A stretch of 64,000 bases of DNA, taken from assembly GCA_905210435.1 (NCBI GenBank), contig CAJLWO010000006.1, positions 16,397-80,396 of the forward strand. The letters run 5' to 3'. Position 1 is the first letter of the stretch, and every line of letters begins with the position of its first letter. Made by a program: the position numbers and the translations under genes. Below the pieces are notes generated by a model. That model did no database searches. It was given only the letters and a program-made list of their open reading frames with translations, and was not told the origin of the DNA. This DNA comes from an uncultured Bacteroidales bacterium. GTDB lineage: Bacteria > Bacteroidota > Bacteroidia > Bacteroidales > Muribaculaceae. Positions 8,262 to 17,857 of this stretch are shown piece after piece.

Positions 8262-9562
8262 ACAATATATTACTCGTAATAAGCCGCGAATATACGCAAC
8301 GCGTACGCAAAAAAGGATTTATATTCACCACTCTGCTCATGCCGGTGGTCATGCTGGCCCTGATGTTCGCGCCCGCACTGCTGAGCGGCATCGGAAGCGC
8401 ACCGGAGACCATTACCGTGGTTGACAACTCGGGAAAAATCGCCCCGTATCTTATCGACCACTATTCACTGCCGTATGCAATCTCACCCCTCCCCGCCGAT
8501 TCCCTCAAGACCGATACCGAGGTCAACACATTCCTTGTCATCGGTGAGGATATTATCGAAAATTCCACCTCAGTATCGCTCTATCACCGCGGAGGCGGTT
8601 CAATCGAGGCCGAGGCATTGATTAAGGATGACATCAAGAACGCCATCGAGGCACGCCGTCTCGAGGATCTGCAGCTCGGCAACCTGAAAGAGGTGCTCGG
8701 CGAAGTCGAGGCCGATGTCGTAATCAGCTCGCATAAAATCGATGACCAGGGCAACGAATCTTCATCCAATTCACTGACAAGCTACCTCATTGGCATCGCC
8801 ATGTCATTCATCCTCTATATGTTCATTATCATTTACGGCCAGCTTGTAATGATGAGCATCATCGAGGAGAAAAACAACCGCGTTCTTGAGATAATCGTCA
8901 CCTCAATCAAGCCGACACATCTCATGCTCGGCAAAATAATCGGCATCGGAGCCGTAGCCATAACCCAGGTGATTATATGGGCGCTGCTGATCGGCGGATT
9001 CATCACCTTTGTACTCCCCGGCATCGCAGGCGACCAGATGTTTGCCGAACTTGCCGCACTTAAGGCCGGTACGCTCAATCCCGCCACCGCGACCACCGAT
9101 CTCGGCGTACTTCAGGTGATGGCGATGCTCAGTTCTCTCAGCTACATCTTCTCCATATTCGGTTATCTGATACTCTTCCTTATCGGCGGCTTCATGCTTT
9201 ATGCCTCACTCTATGCCGCTATCGGCGCATCGGTCGACAATGCGCAGGATGGCGCACAGCTGCAGGTGTTCTGTATCGTACCGGTGATTGTCGGACTGAT
9301 GTTCGCCATGACGATAGGTCAGAATCCCGACTCATCGCTTGCCACGATACTATCGATGATACCGTTTACAGCACCGATGATAATGATGGCGCGCATACCC
9401 TCTGGAGTGCCGGTAGGAGAAATCCTGACATCATTGGCCATACTCTACGCGTCTATTGTGGTCATAATCTGGTTTACCGCCAAGATATACCGCGTAGGCA
9501 TATTCATGTACGGCAAGAAGCCCAACATCAAGGAGCTGATCAAATGGGCGAAATATAAATGA
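8258..9562 (+). CDS. ABC-2 type transporter permease (NatB-like)
   Basis: A 434-residue integral membrane partner of the preceding ATPase. One N-terminal helix (about 20-42, containing FIFTTLLMPVVMLALMFAP) is followed by a large extracytoplasmic domain (about 45-170) and then a bundle of about five helices from residue 175 to 420. A hydrophilic EEKNNRVLEIIVTSIKPTHLMLGK segment lies between helices, typical of NatB and related ABC-2 permeases. The start overlaps the stop of the ATPase gene. A perfect inverted repeat follows 48 nt after the stop. Confidence 0.9.
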   Translation: MNNILLVISREYTQRVRKKGFIFTTLLMPVVMLALMFAPALLSGIGSAPETITVVDNSGKIAPYLIDHYSLPYAISPLPADSLKTDTEVNTFLVIGEDIIENSTSVSLYHRGGGSIEAEALIKDDIKNAIEARRLEDLQLGNLKEVLGEVEADVVISSHKIDDQGNESSSNSLTSYLIGIAMSFILYMFIIIYGQLVMMSIIEEKNNRVLEIIVTSIKPTHLMLGKIIGIGAVAITQVIIWALLIGGFITFVLPGIAGDQMFAELAALKAGTLNPATATTDLGVLQVMAMLSSLSYIFSIFGYLILFLIGGFMLYASLYAAIGASVDNAQDGAQLQVFCIVPVIVGLMFAMTIGQNPDSSLATILSMIPFTAPMIMMARIPSGVPVGEILTSLAILYASIVVIIWFTAKIYRVGIFMYGKKPNIKELIKWAKYK

Positions 9563-9610
9563 TAAGCAACTTATAACTGTCAATATCCGCATTGCGGAGA
9601 TAACAACACA

Positions 9611-9646
9611 GGCGGGTACCATGTGCATTATGCCACGGTACCCGCC
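9611..9646. terminator. Perfect 10-bp inverted repeat after the ABC operon
   Basis: GGCGGGTACC (9611-9620) pairs with GGTACCCGCC (9637-9646). There is no T tract on either side, so it may act as an RNA 3'-end stabiliser or factor-dependent stop and not as a classical intrinsic terminator. Confidence 0.55.
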
Positions 9647-9744
9647 TGCTTCATAACGTTAATAAGTTATGTTAAAAATGCAATATTTGGTTAATCGTCG
9701 CGTTATTTTCATAGTTTGAATGTTATAAATTCATTATTATTTTA

Positions 9745-9752
9745 TAAATTTG
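9745..9752 (+). promoter_or_regulatory. -7 box for the primary sigma gene
   Basis: TAAATTTG lies 26 nt before the sigma-factor ATG. Confidence 0.5.
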
Positions 9753-9778
9753 CAGTTTGTAAAAACTATCGATAGAAT

Positions 9779-10651
9779 ATGAGACAACTGAAGATTACCA
9801 AATCGATTACCAATCGCGAAAGTGCATCTCTCGACAAATACCTGCAGGAGATAGGACGCGAAGAGTTGATAACTGTCGAAGAAGAAGTAGAACTCGCCCA
9901 GATGATACGCAATGGCAGCGAGGCCGAGCGTCAGCACGCTCTCGACAAACTCACACGCGCCAACCTTCGTTTCGTGGTATCGGTAGCCAAGCAATACCAG
10001 AATCAGGGCCTGAGCCTCCCCGACCTTATCAACGAGGGTAATGTCGGACTTATCAAGGCCGCACAGAAATTTGACGAAACCCGTGGTTTCAAATTCATAT
10101 CATACGCCGTATGGTGGATACGCCAGTCAATTCTTCAGGCTCTTGCCGAGCAGTCGCGTATAGTACGTCTGCCTCTCAATCAGGTCGGTTCTCTCAATAA
10201 AATCAGCAAAGCCCTGTCGAAATTCGAGCAGGAGAACGAGCGACGTCCCTCACCCGAGGAGCTTGCCGAAACTCTCGACGTGCCAGTCGACAAGATTGCC
10301 GACACGCTGAAAGTATCGGGCCGTCACGTATCGGTCGACGCTCCTTTTGCCGACGGCGAGGACAACAGTCTTCTTGATGTCATCCCCAACGACGACTCCC
10401 CTTCCGCCGACTCGTTCCTCAATCAGGAATCACTCTCCAAAGAGGTTGACCGTGCGCTCAAGCAGCTTCACGAACGCGAAAGCGACATCCTCCGCATGTT
10501 CTTCGGCATCGGCTGTCAGGAAATGACACTTGAGGAAATAGGCGCCAAATTCGACCTTACCCGTGAGCGCGTGCGTCAGATCAAAGAGAAAGCTATACGC
10601 CGTCTCAAAGGACAGAAAAGCCGTCTCCTCAAAACGTATCTCGGTCAATAA
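9779..10651 (+). CDS. rpoD: Primary RNA polymerase sigma factor (RpoD/SigA type)
   Basis: A 290-residue sigma-70 protein with the short architecture of Bacteroidetes housekeeping sigma factors. It lacks the long acidic region 1.1 of proteobacterial RpoD. Region 1.2 is DKYLQEIGREELIT (about 19-32). Regions 2.1-2.4 include NLRFVVSVAKQYQNQGLSLPDLINEGNVGLIKAAQKFD and SYAVWWIRQSILQAL (about 61-125). Region 3 spans about 130-210, and the region 4.2 helix-turn-helix is MTLEEIGAKFDLTRERVRQIKEKAIRRL (about 248-275). It directs transcription from promoters with TAnnTTTG -7 boxes such as those marked here. It is followed by a terminator shared with the convergent DUF4293 gene. Confidence 0.95.
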   Translation: MRQLKITKSITNRESASLDKYLQEIGREELITVEEEVELAQMIRNGSEAERQHALDKLTRANLRFVVSVAKQYQNQGLSLPDLINEGNVGLIKAAQKFDETRGFKFISYAVWWIRQSILQALAEQSRIVRLPLNQVGSLNKISKALSKFEQENERRPSPEELAETLDVPVDKIADTLKVSGRHVSVDAPFADGEDNSLLDVIPNDDSPSADSFLNQESLSKEVDRALKQLHERESDILRMFFGIGCQEMTLEEIGAKFDLTRERVRQIKEKAIRRLKGQKSRLLKTYLGQ

Positions 10652-10696
10652 TCCCATCTACCGCAATACATACCCGAATATCGGTAACTGATAAAA

Positions 10697-10732
10697 TAAA
10701 AAGGCAGCATCAATCGACGCTGCCATTTTTAT
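10697..10732. terminator. Bidirectional terminator between sigma gene and DUF4293 gene
   Basis: GGCAGC (10703-10708) pairs with GCTGCC (10719-10724), with A-rich sequence on the left and T-rich sequence on the right, so it can end transcripts from both convergent genes. Confidence 0.8.
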
Positions 10733-10748
10733 TTTATCATATGGTTAT

Positions 10749-11174
10749 TTATCTGATACGGTCGTATGACGACAGCGTGCGCTGGTCCTTACCGATACCC
10801 CTGTATGCCAGAATGGCAAATATCAATGCGCCGACCAGCAGAAGTATGCCGCCTGCCCATACAAGCTCGACAGCGCCTTCAGGTGCGTTCGGACCATAGA
10901 GAAGGAATCCTCCGCACACAGCCGAGCAGCACATCAGGAGCATCGAAAGCAACGCTACTTTTTTCTGAAGTTTTAAATTTCGGTACATGAATATCGCAAG
11001 GAAAAGAAGTACTGCAATCAGAAGATTAAGGATTAAATAAACCGGGAAATCCTTCGGATGCAGATTTGCCACTTGTGAATCAACAGTCGCCGATGCGAAC
11101 GGCATGAAAGTGAACAGCGCCATCAGCACTGTCGCAATAAACAGAAATACTGTTTGCCATCTTTGTATTACCAT
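10749..11174 (-). CDS. DUF4293 family membrane protein
   Basis: A 141-residue protein with four predicted transmembrane helices (about residues 5-28, 45-64, 72-93 and 103-124). It opens VIQRWQTVFLFIATVLM, the characteristic start of the Bacteroidetes family DUF4293, which is often found near the primary sigma gene as here. No function is established for the family. It lies 33 nt downstream of the TPR gene on the same strand, so the two may be cotranscribed. Confidence 0.8.
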   Translation of the reverse strand: MVIQRWQTVFLFIATVLMALFTFMPFASATVDSQVANLHPKDFPVYLILNLLIAVLLFLAIFMYRNLKLQKKVALLSMLLMCCSAVCGGFLLYGPNAPEGAVELVWAGGILLLVGALIFAILAYRGIGKDQRTLSSYDRIR

Positions 11175-11207
11175 GATTGTTTCGTTTTATAGTTTTATAT
11201 TATTATA

Positions 11208-13394
11208 TTATTCAACGTATCTTACCGCATCAATCACTAAAGGAAGTATTTTTTCGTCGACACCGAGCCGTCTGAGCGCCTCGCGGTCGTCCGAAATCTC
11301 CCTGATAAATCCTGCCCACCGGTCGGGTGATGCTGTTATAAATTTGTTGTAATATGAAATCGCAGTACGGTAATCCTGCCGGGCGAGTGCCACATGTCCG
11401 CGGTTCAGATAATCGAGCGGCTGCGCACCGGCATCGATTATACGGTCATATATATTCTGCGCGCCATCGAAATCTTTCTGCATCAGAAGCGACCACGCAA
11501 GCGGTCTCATCGGCTTGTCGGAATTTTCGTCAAGATACTGCGCCTTATAGAATGCCTTTGCCGCATCTTCATATTTTCCGAGAGCCATAAGGCACTGTCC
11601 TATATTCATCACGGTTGAAAACCTGTCAGGCTGCATCGTGTCAAGACGGCGGAAACAATCAAGCGCCTCGGCATAATTGCCAAGCTGTTTGTGAGCCACT
11701 GCCAGACGTTTTGTAGTCCACGCATTGTTTCCCGTAAGCAATTCCGACTGCTCATAATAAGTAATAGCCTGCTCTATATCCCCAAGTCTCTGCCGGCAAT
11801 ATCCCATTTTCTGATAAAGCGTCGCGTCAGGGAATATGTGTGCCTCCCGAAGTTTGAACACTCCGAACGCCTCCTTATAATATTTGTGCTTGAAATAAAA
11901 CTCGCCGACAAGCTGGAGCGTAGAGTCTTCCAGGAAGTCGGACTGCAGCGGTTTCACCTCGATAAGATTAATCTCGGAAGCGAACGGATTTCGGAAATCA
12001 TCCTTGCGTCGGAACAGCCGGAAGAAACGGTACAGATTCTGCACATACTTGTTCACGATATTCTTGCGGGTATCCGTCGACAGGTTAAGCGATGCATTCT
12101 GTATTTCGGCCGCATTTATATTCTGCGCCTTTATCTGCGAAATCATCATATTGCGCTGCGCCTCGGGCATCGAAGCGAAAGCCAGCACAAAAGAGTATTT
12201 GTCGCTGTCACACATGAAAAACGACTGCGCGATAAGTTCGCCGAACACATTGGTATCATCGCCGAGCTGCGCCACTACCGAATTGTCGGAATGGAACGGC
12301 CGGAACCAGTTAGCCGGATTATAAAAGAATGGATACGATTTGAGTTGCGAGAATGTGCCCATAAGCACATCACCACCCTCCTCCTGTATCTCCGAAAGCT
12401 CTTTCATCTTGTCCGCTATGCCCGACGAGTCAAGAAATTCCTGCCATTCCGGATTCTCTTCAAGCTCCGAAGGGTCGATACCCTCTCCGAAACCGGTCTT
12501 GATGCGTTTGTCGATTTCCGGTTTCATCTTAATCATCTCGGGAACTATCTCATCGCGCAGTTTTGATGCAATGCGTTCGGTATCGCGCGTACGTATCAGC
12601 TCCAGATACACCGTCTTTATATCCGACGACCATCCCGGAATATCACGCAACGCATCTATTCGTGCCGCTACATCCGAAGGCAACTCTTTGCCGCGATTCA
12701 CATAAAGCAAAAGCAACAGTGCCGTCAGTGCCGTCATCTTAAGTTGCTCGTCGGCTGAATCAGACGCATATGTATTGGCAAGCACAATCGCGCGTCTGCT
12801 GTCAAAAAATTCAAAGCTGCCGAGCATTATCGCCGATACGGTGAGTATTTTCACATGCCCCGGTATCGACGCATCGTCCAGCAGGAGATTCAATGCTTTC
12901 TCATCATCGGCCGAATACGGGAAACTGACCCATGCGCTCTCAAACAACGCTGTCTCCGCCGCCTCAATCTCAAGCGTCGACGCACCCTGCGCCACACCGG
13001 CAGCTACCGAAAACGCGTCATTCGACTGTAATATCCTGCGGTATCGGCCGATAGCCTCTGACACTGGCTGCACTTTCCCCGCCCGTATTGTAGTATAATA
13101 TATCGACGAACCCGATTGAGTGTTGACAAGCCGGGTCAGACGGTCATAGATTACCCGCAGATCCTCCTTTATATTATTGTATATAATGTCACGGTGAGGG
13201 TCGGCCACACCATCCATTGCATATCGCAGCATATAACGGTATGCCTCCTCCACACGGGTGATGCGGTCAGTCACTTCCCACAGCATCTTTTTCTCCGAAA
13301 TGGATTTCAGCATGACGATCGCTTCATGGAGACGGCCCTGCGAAATTAATTTTTCGAATAATTCTTTTTTATTTAAAATATCGTTTTCTGCCAT
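11208..13394 (-). CDS. Large TPR-repeat protein
   Basis: A cytoplasmic protein of 728 residues from this start, without signal peptide. The C-terminal third has clear tetratricopeptide repeats, for example YYKEAFGVFKLREAHIF, ALDCFRRLDTMQPDRFS, YEDAAKAFYKAQYLDE and DYRTAISYYNKFITASPDR. The middle is helical and without recognisable family. It probably acts as a scaffold or chaperone-like adaptor; no specific role is visible. The frame extends to 13448, but the ATG at 13394 is chosen because a TATCTTTG -7 box lies at 13413-13420, so transcription should begin between the two. The gene is divergent from gdhA. Confidence 0.75.
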   Translation of the reverse strand: MAENDILNKKELFEKLISQGRLHEAIVMLKSISEKKMLWEVTDRITRVEEAYRYMLRYAMDGVADPHRDIIYNNIKEDLRVIYDRLTRLVNTQSGSSIYYTTIRAGKVQPVSEAIGRYRRILQSNDAFSVAAGVAQGASTLEIEAAETALFESAWVSFPYSADDEKALNLLLDDASIPGHVKILTVSAIMLGSFEFFDSRRAIVLANTYASDSADEQLKMTALTALLLLLYVNRGKELPSDVAARIDALRDIPGWSSDIKTVYLELIRTRDTERIASKLRDEIVPEMIKMKPEIDKRIKTGFGEGIDPSELEENPEWQEFLDSSGIADKMKELSEIQEEGGDVLMGTFSQLKSYPFFYNPANWFRPFHSDNSVVAQLGDDTNVFGELIAQSFFMCDSDKYSFVLAFASMPEAQRNMMISQIKAQNINAAEIQNASLNLSTDTRKNIVNKYVQNLYRFFRLFRRKDDFRNPFASEINLIEVKPLQSDFLEDSTLQLVGEFYFKHKYYKEAFGVFKLREAHIFPDATLYQKMGYCRQRLGDIEQAITYYEQSELLTGNNAWTTKRLAVAHKQLGNYAEALDCFRRLDTMQPDRFSTVMNIGQCLMALGKYEDAAKAFYKAQYLDENSDKPMRPLAWSLLMQKDFDGAQNIYDRIIDAGAQPLDYLNRGHVALARQDYRTAISYYNKFITASPDRWAGFIREISDDREALRRLGVDEKILPLVIDAVRYVE

Positions 13395-13412
13395 ACAAAA
13401 TTCATGTTTATG

Positions 13413-13420
13413 CAAAGATA
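13413..13420 (-). promoter_or_regulatory. -7 box for the TPR gene
   Basis: Minus-strand TATCTTTG, 18 nt before the ATG at 13394. It excludes the longer in-frame start at 13448. Confidence 0.5.
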
Positions 13421-13505
13421 ACAAACATTGTTGCAAATATCTTGCCAAAAATAAAAATTATTGATTGGTGCCATCTTTTTTGACAAAAAAAATTCTTTGA
13501 AATCT

Positions 13506-13538
13506 TTTGCAAAGCTTAAAATTAAAACGTTATATTTG
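13506..13538 (+). promoter_or_regulatory. Complete Bacteroidetes promoter for gdhA
   Basis: TTTG (13506-13509), 21-nt spacer, then TATATTTG (13531-13538). Both elements and the spacing fit the -33/-7 consensus. The predicted leader before the gdhA ATG is about 75 nt. Confidence 0.7.
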
Positions 13539-13617
13539 CATAAAAGATATCGGCTGACATTGCCGGTAAAATAATGAATAATATTTTCTATATACGTTAA
13601 CCTAATTTATAGAAATC

Positions 13618-14955
13618 ATGGACATCAATACCATCATCAGCAATCTGGAGGCAAAACACCCCGGCGAAAAGGAGTATCTGCAGGCAGTCAAGGAAGTGCT
13701 CCTTTCAGTAAAGGACGTCTATAACCAGCACCCTGAATTTGAAAGGAACAAAATCATAGAGCGCATGGTCGAGCCTGACCGTATCGTCACCTTCCGCGTG
13801 ACATGGCTCGATGACAAAGGCGAGGTTCAGAACAATATCGGCTACCGCGTACAATTCAACAACGCCATCGGCCCGTACAAGGGCGGCATCCGTTTCCATG
13901 CATCCGTCAACCTCTCAATCCTTAAATTCCTCGGCTTCGAGCAGACATTCAAAAATGCATTGACTACCCTCCCTATGGGTGGCGCCAAAGGCGGATCCGA
14001 CTTCTCGCCGCGCGGCAAGAGCGACCGTGAAATCATGCGCTTCTGCCAGGCATTCATCCTCGGATTGTGGAAAAATCTCGGTCCCGATCGCGATGTTCCC
14101 GCAGGCGATATAGGCGTAGGCGGCCGTGAAGTAGGCTACATGTACGGCATGTACAAACGTCTCGTCAACGAACACACCGGCACATTCACCGGCAAAGGTC
14201 TCGACTTCGGCGGTTCGCGCATACGTCCCGAAGCTACCGGATTCGGTGCACTCTATTTCGTACAGAACGTCCTCGCACGCAAAGGCGAGACACTCGAAGG
14301 CAAGACCGTGGCTATTTCCGGTTTCGGAAACGTGGCATGGGGTGCCGCACTCAAAGCCAACGAACTCGGCGCGAAAGTTGTCACCATCTCAGGCCCCGAC
14401 GGTTACATCTATGACCCCGAAGGTATAAGCGGTGACAAGATCAACACCATGCTTGAGCTGCGTGCCACAGGCGAAGATATCGTTGAACCGTACATCGAAA
14501 AACATCCCAACGCCAAATTCTTCCCCGGCAAAAAACCGTGGGAACAGAAAGTTGACATCGCCCTCCCCTGCGCTACTCAGAACGAACTTAACGGCGACGA
14601 CGCCAAGCAGTTGATTGCCAACAAAGTTCAGCTCGTGGCCGAAGTATCCAACATGGGATGTACCCCCGAAGCTATCGATGCATTCATCGAAAACCGTATC
14701 ACATACGCTCCCGGAAAAGCTGTCAACGCAGGAGGTGTAGCTACTTCGGGGCTTGAAATGAGCCAGAATGCAATGCACCTGCAGTGGGCAGCCGAAGAGG
14801 TTGACCAGCGTCTGCACGGTATCATGAACGACATTCACCATCAGTGCGTAAAATATGGCGAAGAGCCCGACGGCTACATCAACTACATGAAAGGCGCCAA
14901 CATTGCCGGCTTCATGAAAGTAGCGAACGCGATGATGGAGCAGGGCGTCTGCTGA
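13618..14955 (+). CDS. gdhA: NADP-type hexameric glutamate dehydrogenase
   Basis: A 445-residue cytoplasmic enzyme that aminates 2-oxoglutarate to glutamate with NAD(P)H, the main ammonium-assimilation route in Bacteroidales. The substrate domain holds GPYKGGIRFH (Lys88), PMGGAKGGSDF (Lys124 region) and PAGDIGVGGRE (Asp164). The dinucleotide domain has GFGNVAWGAALKANELGAKVV near residues 236-256. Length and motifs match the NADP-specific hexameric class. The gene is monocistronic, with a complete promoter upstream and an intrinsic terminator after it. Cofactor preference is inferred from family likeness only. Confidence 0.95.
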   Translation: MDINTIISNLEAKHPGEKEYLQAVKEVLLSVKDVYNQHPEFERNKIIERMVEPDRIVTFRVTWLDDKGEVQNNIGYRVQFNNAIGPYKGGIRFHASVNLSILKFLGFEQTFKNALTTLPMGGAKGGSDFSPRGKSDREIMRFCQAFILGLWKNLGPDRDVPAGDIGVGGREVGYMYGMYKRLVNEHTGTFTGKGLDFGGSRIRPEATGFGALYFVQNVLARKGETLEGKTVAISGFGNVAWGAALKANELGAKVVTISGPDGYIYDPEGISGDKINTMLELRATGEDIVEPYIEKHPNAKFFPGKKPWEQKVDIALPCATQNELNGDDAKQLIANKVQLVAEVSNMGCTPEAIDAFIENRITYAPGKAVNAGGVATSGLEMSQNAMHLQWAAEEVDQRLHGIMNDIHHQCVKYGEEPDGYINYMKGANIAGFMKVANAMMEQGVC

Positions 14956-14983
14956 TCATACCTGCGCTAAGGTGATTTACAGT

Positions 14984-15026
14984 AAAAGCGATGTGCCATT
15001 TAATATATCGGCGCATCGCTTTTCTC
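14984..15026 (+). terminator. Intrinsic terminator after gdhA
   Basis: A 13-nt arm AAAAGCGATGTGC (14984-14996) pairs with GCGCATCGCTTTT (15011-15023), with one G-T pair. It can serve gdhA and, in reverse, the convergent GDPD gene. Confidence 0.8.
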
Positions 15027-15095
15027 ATTGGCGGCTGACATATGCCGCTTCTATCCAAAGAGAGTGCAGCATAACTAAAAACTCAAGTATTGTCG

Positions 15096-17855
15096 TTACT
15101 TGTTGAGATTGTAGTATTCCATATATTTCATACCTACGTCAGGGATGTCGGTAGTGATGAAATCGATACCTTTGTTAATCCATTCGCCGAACTCTTCATT
15201 GGATCTGATAGTCCAGACATTGACTACAAGACCGAGTTTATGTGCATCGTCAATAAATGTGGGATTGGAAGTGAGCATATTTCCGTTGTAATCGATGGAA
15301 ATACCGCCATCGTTGTTAAGCTGTGCCGGCGTGCGCACCTGCGATGCATTGTCACAAAGGAACTGCACCATTATCTCGGGATATGCAGCTGCAAGAGCCT
15401 TACATGTGGCATAATCAAATGCGATATACTCTACTTTGTCTTCCACGCCTGCCGCTTTGACTGCCTCTACTGCTGCCATAGCAGCCTCGATTGTACGGGC
15501 CTCGGTAGAATGGGTCTTTATTTCTACAATGAGTTTACAGTAATCGCTCTCTTTGAGTATTTCGAGATAATCTGCAAACGCAGGTATTTTCTCTCCGTTT
15601 GACAAAGTCTTCTCTTTTACGTCATTATAATTGGAGTCCTGAATCGTGACACCGCCAATCGACGGATCATGGTTGACGACAAGGACATTGTCTTTTGTCA
15701 GCCATATATCTGTTTCGGAGCCGTATGCTTTCAGTTCTATTGCATTGCGCAGAGCCGCACGTGAATTTTGTGCCGCGCCCTCTTTTGCCCAATATCCGCG
15801 GTGAGCGATAATATTAGCCCTGCTTTCAAACTTTTTGACACGTAGGAAGTCCACCGAGCCGATAAGCTGAACGCGCTCCCCGCGTTTGAGCATTACATTG
15901 AACGTGCCGCTCTTCACATCCTCGGGAAGGGTGACAGTTATGCCCTCAGTCCCGTTTATCGTTGCAGGAAGTTCCCATCGGGTTGTGCCGCTCTCGAACA
16001 CAATCATATCACCATCCTCAAAACCGTCACCATAAATCGGGTAAACTGCGCCGGCTTTTACCTGCACATTCGCGAGTAATGTGACATTCTCGATAGCGGG
16101 ATGAGTAGCGGCCACACCTTCTTCTACATCCTTGTAAAGGAGTTGTGCCTGTTCGGCTGTCAGCGCATCGTCATATATTCGTGCCAGCACAATCTTGCCG
16201 TTGATGCCGTTCTGCACTCCGGTAGTCTTATTGCCTCCCTTTACACATGCATCGCCGCCGATACAGAAGAAGTTTGCGCCATCCTTGGCCGGAATATAGT
16301 TGCTTCCGGCAATGTCGATTTCATTCTTAAGTGCGCCATTGACATAGATTCTTGCCTTTTGGGCATCTTTGTCCCATACTCCGACTATATGGTAATAAGC
16401 ATACGGTTCGGGCACCACATCGCTTGCCGCCCATTGCCACGAGCTGTTTGTACCGGTTGAAATGTTGGGAAGGAATGTCAGTGAGTTCAGACTGTTGGGA
16501 CCGTTCCATGACGTCTTTACCATTATGCCTGTACCGCCCGCTTCATGCGATGCGAATACCTTTGCCTCCACATTCTGGATCGTTCCGGTGTACTCGGGCA
16601 TGAACATCACTTCAAGAGTATGTCCGTTGGCAAGCGCGTCCTTAAAATCCTGGTTGTTGCTGTAGTCGATACGATAGAACTGCTCGGCTACATCACTGTT
16701 GCCCCACTTGTTGCCGGTCAGCTTTGTCACATAACGGTTGAACACATCGCTCCACTCGGTTGTAGCCTCACCGCCGCGTTCCACTTCAAAACCCATTGGC
16801 GATACATCTTCCGCTGTACCGTCAGCCTTGAACACTACATCAAGCAGATCGGCCTTAGGCATGGGGTTCGGCTCGGTGATTTCTACTGCCTTATAGAGAA
16901 GAGCTGCTTGCTCGGCCGTCAGCGCATCGTCATATATTCGGGCCAGTACAATACGTCCGTTGATACCGTTCTGCACACCGGTAGTCTTATTGCCGCCCGG
17001 TACACATGCATCACCGCCGATACAGAAGAAGTTTGCGCCATCTTTGGCCGGAATATAGTTGCTCCCGGCGATGTCGATTTCATTCTTAAGCTCTCCGTTG
17101 ACATATATATCAGCCTTTTGGGCATCCTTGTTCCATACACCCACTACATGGTAATAGGAATTTGATTCCGGAACGACGTCACTTGCCGCCCATTGCCATG
17201 AGCTGTTGGTACCGGTTGAAACATTGGGAAGGAATGTAAGGGCATTCAGCTTGTTGGGACCGCTCCACGACGCCTTGAACATGATGCCGGTTCCTCCCGC
17301 TTCATGCGATGCGAATACCTTTGCTTCGGCATCGGGTAGTGTCGTATATTCGGGCATGAACAGCACTTCGAGAGTATGTCCGTCGGCAAGCGCGTCCTTA
17401 AAATCCTGATTGTTGCTGTAGTCTATGCGATAGAACTGCTCGGCTACGTCACCGTTACCCCACTTGTTGTCGGACAGCTTTGCCACATAACGCTTGTAGG
17501 TATCGCTCCATTCGGTCGTAGCCGTGCCGCCACGCTCCACTTCGAATTTCATAGGCGATACATCCTCCGCAGTGCCGTCAGCCTTGAACACTACATCAAG
17601 CAGATCAGCCTTCGGCATCGGAGACGTAAATGTTATGGAATCCACCTCTTCCGGAGAAAATGAATAGATAGTATTGCCGTCCGCATCAATAGCATTCAGC
17701 ATATCGCCTGCACCTTTCACAATGCGGTCCGTATTCTCTGCAGGAATAACCTGCACCACTTCGCCGTTACGATGGAAATATAAGAAATCTGCTGCATAAA
17801 TTGATATTGCAGCCGCACCCATGGCGAGCAATGATATTGTCTTGAACTTTTTCAT
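15096..17855 (-). CDS. Secreted protein with two LamG-like domains and a C-terminal glycerophosphodiester phosphodiesterase
   Basis: A 919-residue exported protein. After the signal peptide (about 1-21) comes a short module that ends in VDSITFTS (about 70-79). Two near-identical concanavalin/LamG-type domains follow (about residues 80-331 and 332-575), each with FYRIDYSNNQDFKDAL and an IYVNGxLKNEIDIAG core. A small Ig/IPT-like stretch (about 580-670) comes next. The last 245 residues are a GDPD domain: IIAHRGY with the catalytic His, SETDIWLTKDNVLVVNHDPS, IVEIKTH and a final VNVWTIRSNEE. It should hydrolyse glycerophosphodiesters or a related phosphodiester at the cell surface or in the periplasm. 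It starts two bases after the stop of the 157-residue gene upstream and ends the glycan cluster. Confidence 0.85.
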   Translation of the reverse strand: MKKFKTISLLAMGAAAISIYAADFLYFHRNGEVVQVIPAENTDRIVKGAGDMLNAIDADGNTIYSFSPEEVDSITFTSPMPKADLLDVVFKADGTAEDVSPMKFEVERGGTATTEWSDTYKRYVAKLSDNKWGNGDVAEQFYRIDYSNNQDFKDALADGHTLEVLFMPEYTTLPDAEAKVFASHEAGGTGIMFKASWSGPNKLNALTFLPNVSTGTNSSWQWAASDVVPESNSYYHVVGVWNKDAQKADIYVNGELKNEIDIAGSNYIPAKDGANFFCIGGDACVPGGNKTTGVQNGINGRIVLARIYDDALTAEQAALLYKAVEITEPNPMPKADLLDVVFKADGTAEDVSPMGFEVERGGEATTEWSDVFNRYVTKLTGNKWGNSDVAEQFYRIDYSNNQDFKDALANGHTLEVMFMPEYTGTIQNVEAKVFASHEAGGTGIMVKTSWNGPNSLNSLTFLPNISTGTNSSWQWAASDVVPEPYAYYHIVGVWDKDAQKARIYVNGALKNEIDIAGSNYIPAKDGANFFCIGGDACVKGGNKTTGVQNGINGKIVLARIYDDALTAEQAQLLYKDVEEGVAATHPAIENVTLLANVQVKAGAVYPIYGDGFEDGDMIVFESGTTRWELPATINGTEGITVTLPEDVKSGTFNVMLKRGERVQLIGSVDFLRVKKFESRANIIAHRGYWAKEGAAQNSRAALRNAIELKAYGSETDIWLTKDNVLVVNHDPSIGGVTIQDSNYNDVKEKTLSNGEKIPAFADYLEILKESDYCKLIVEIKTHSTEARTIEAAMAAVEAVKAAGVEDKVEYIAFDYATCKALAAAYPEIMVQFLCDNASQVRTPAQLNNDGGISIDYNGNMLTSNPTFIDDAHKLGLVVNVWTIRSNEEFGEWINKGIDFITTDIPDVGMKYMEYYNLNK
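16131..17618 (-). repeat. Intragenic tandem duplication of the LamG domain (period 756 bp)
   Basis: Unit 1 is 17618-16863 and unit 2 begins at 16862 and stays similar to about 16131. The translated units share long identical runs, for example FYRIDYSNNQDFKDAL, GTNSSWQWAASDVVPE and EIDIAGSNYIPAKDGANFF. Differences cluster in a few positions, so the duplication is recent or kept homogeneous by recombination. Confidence 0.92.
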
Positions 17856-17857
17856 GG

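Noticed and set aside
11691..12566. 291-codon open frame opposite the TPR gene
   Set aside because: It is a shadow frame of the long TPR protein, rich in Arg/His/Leu with no domain.
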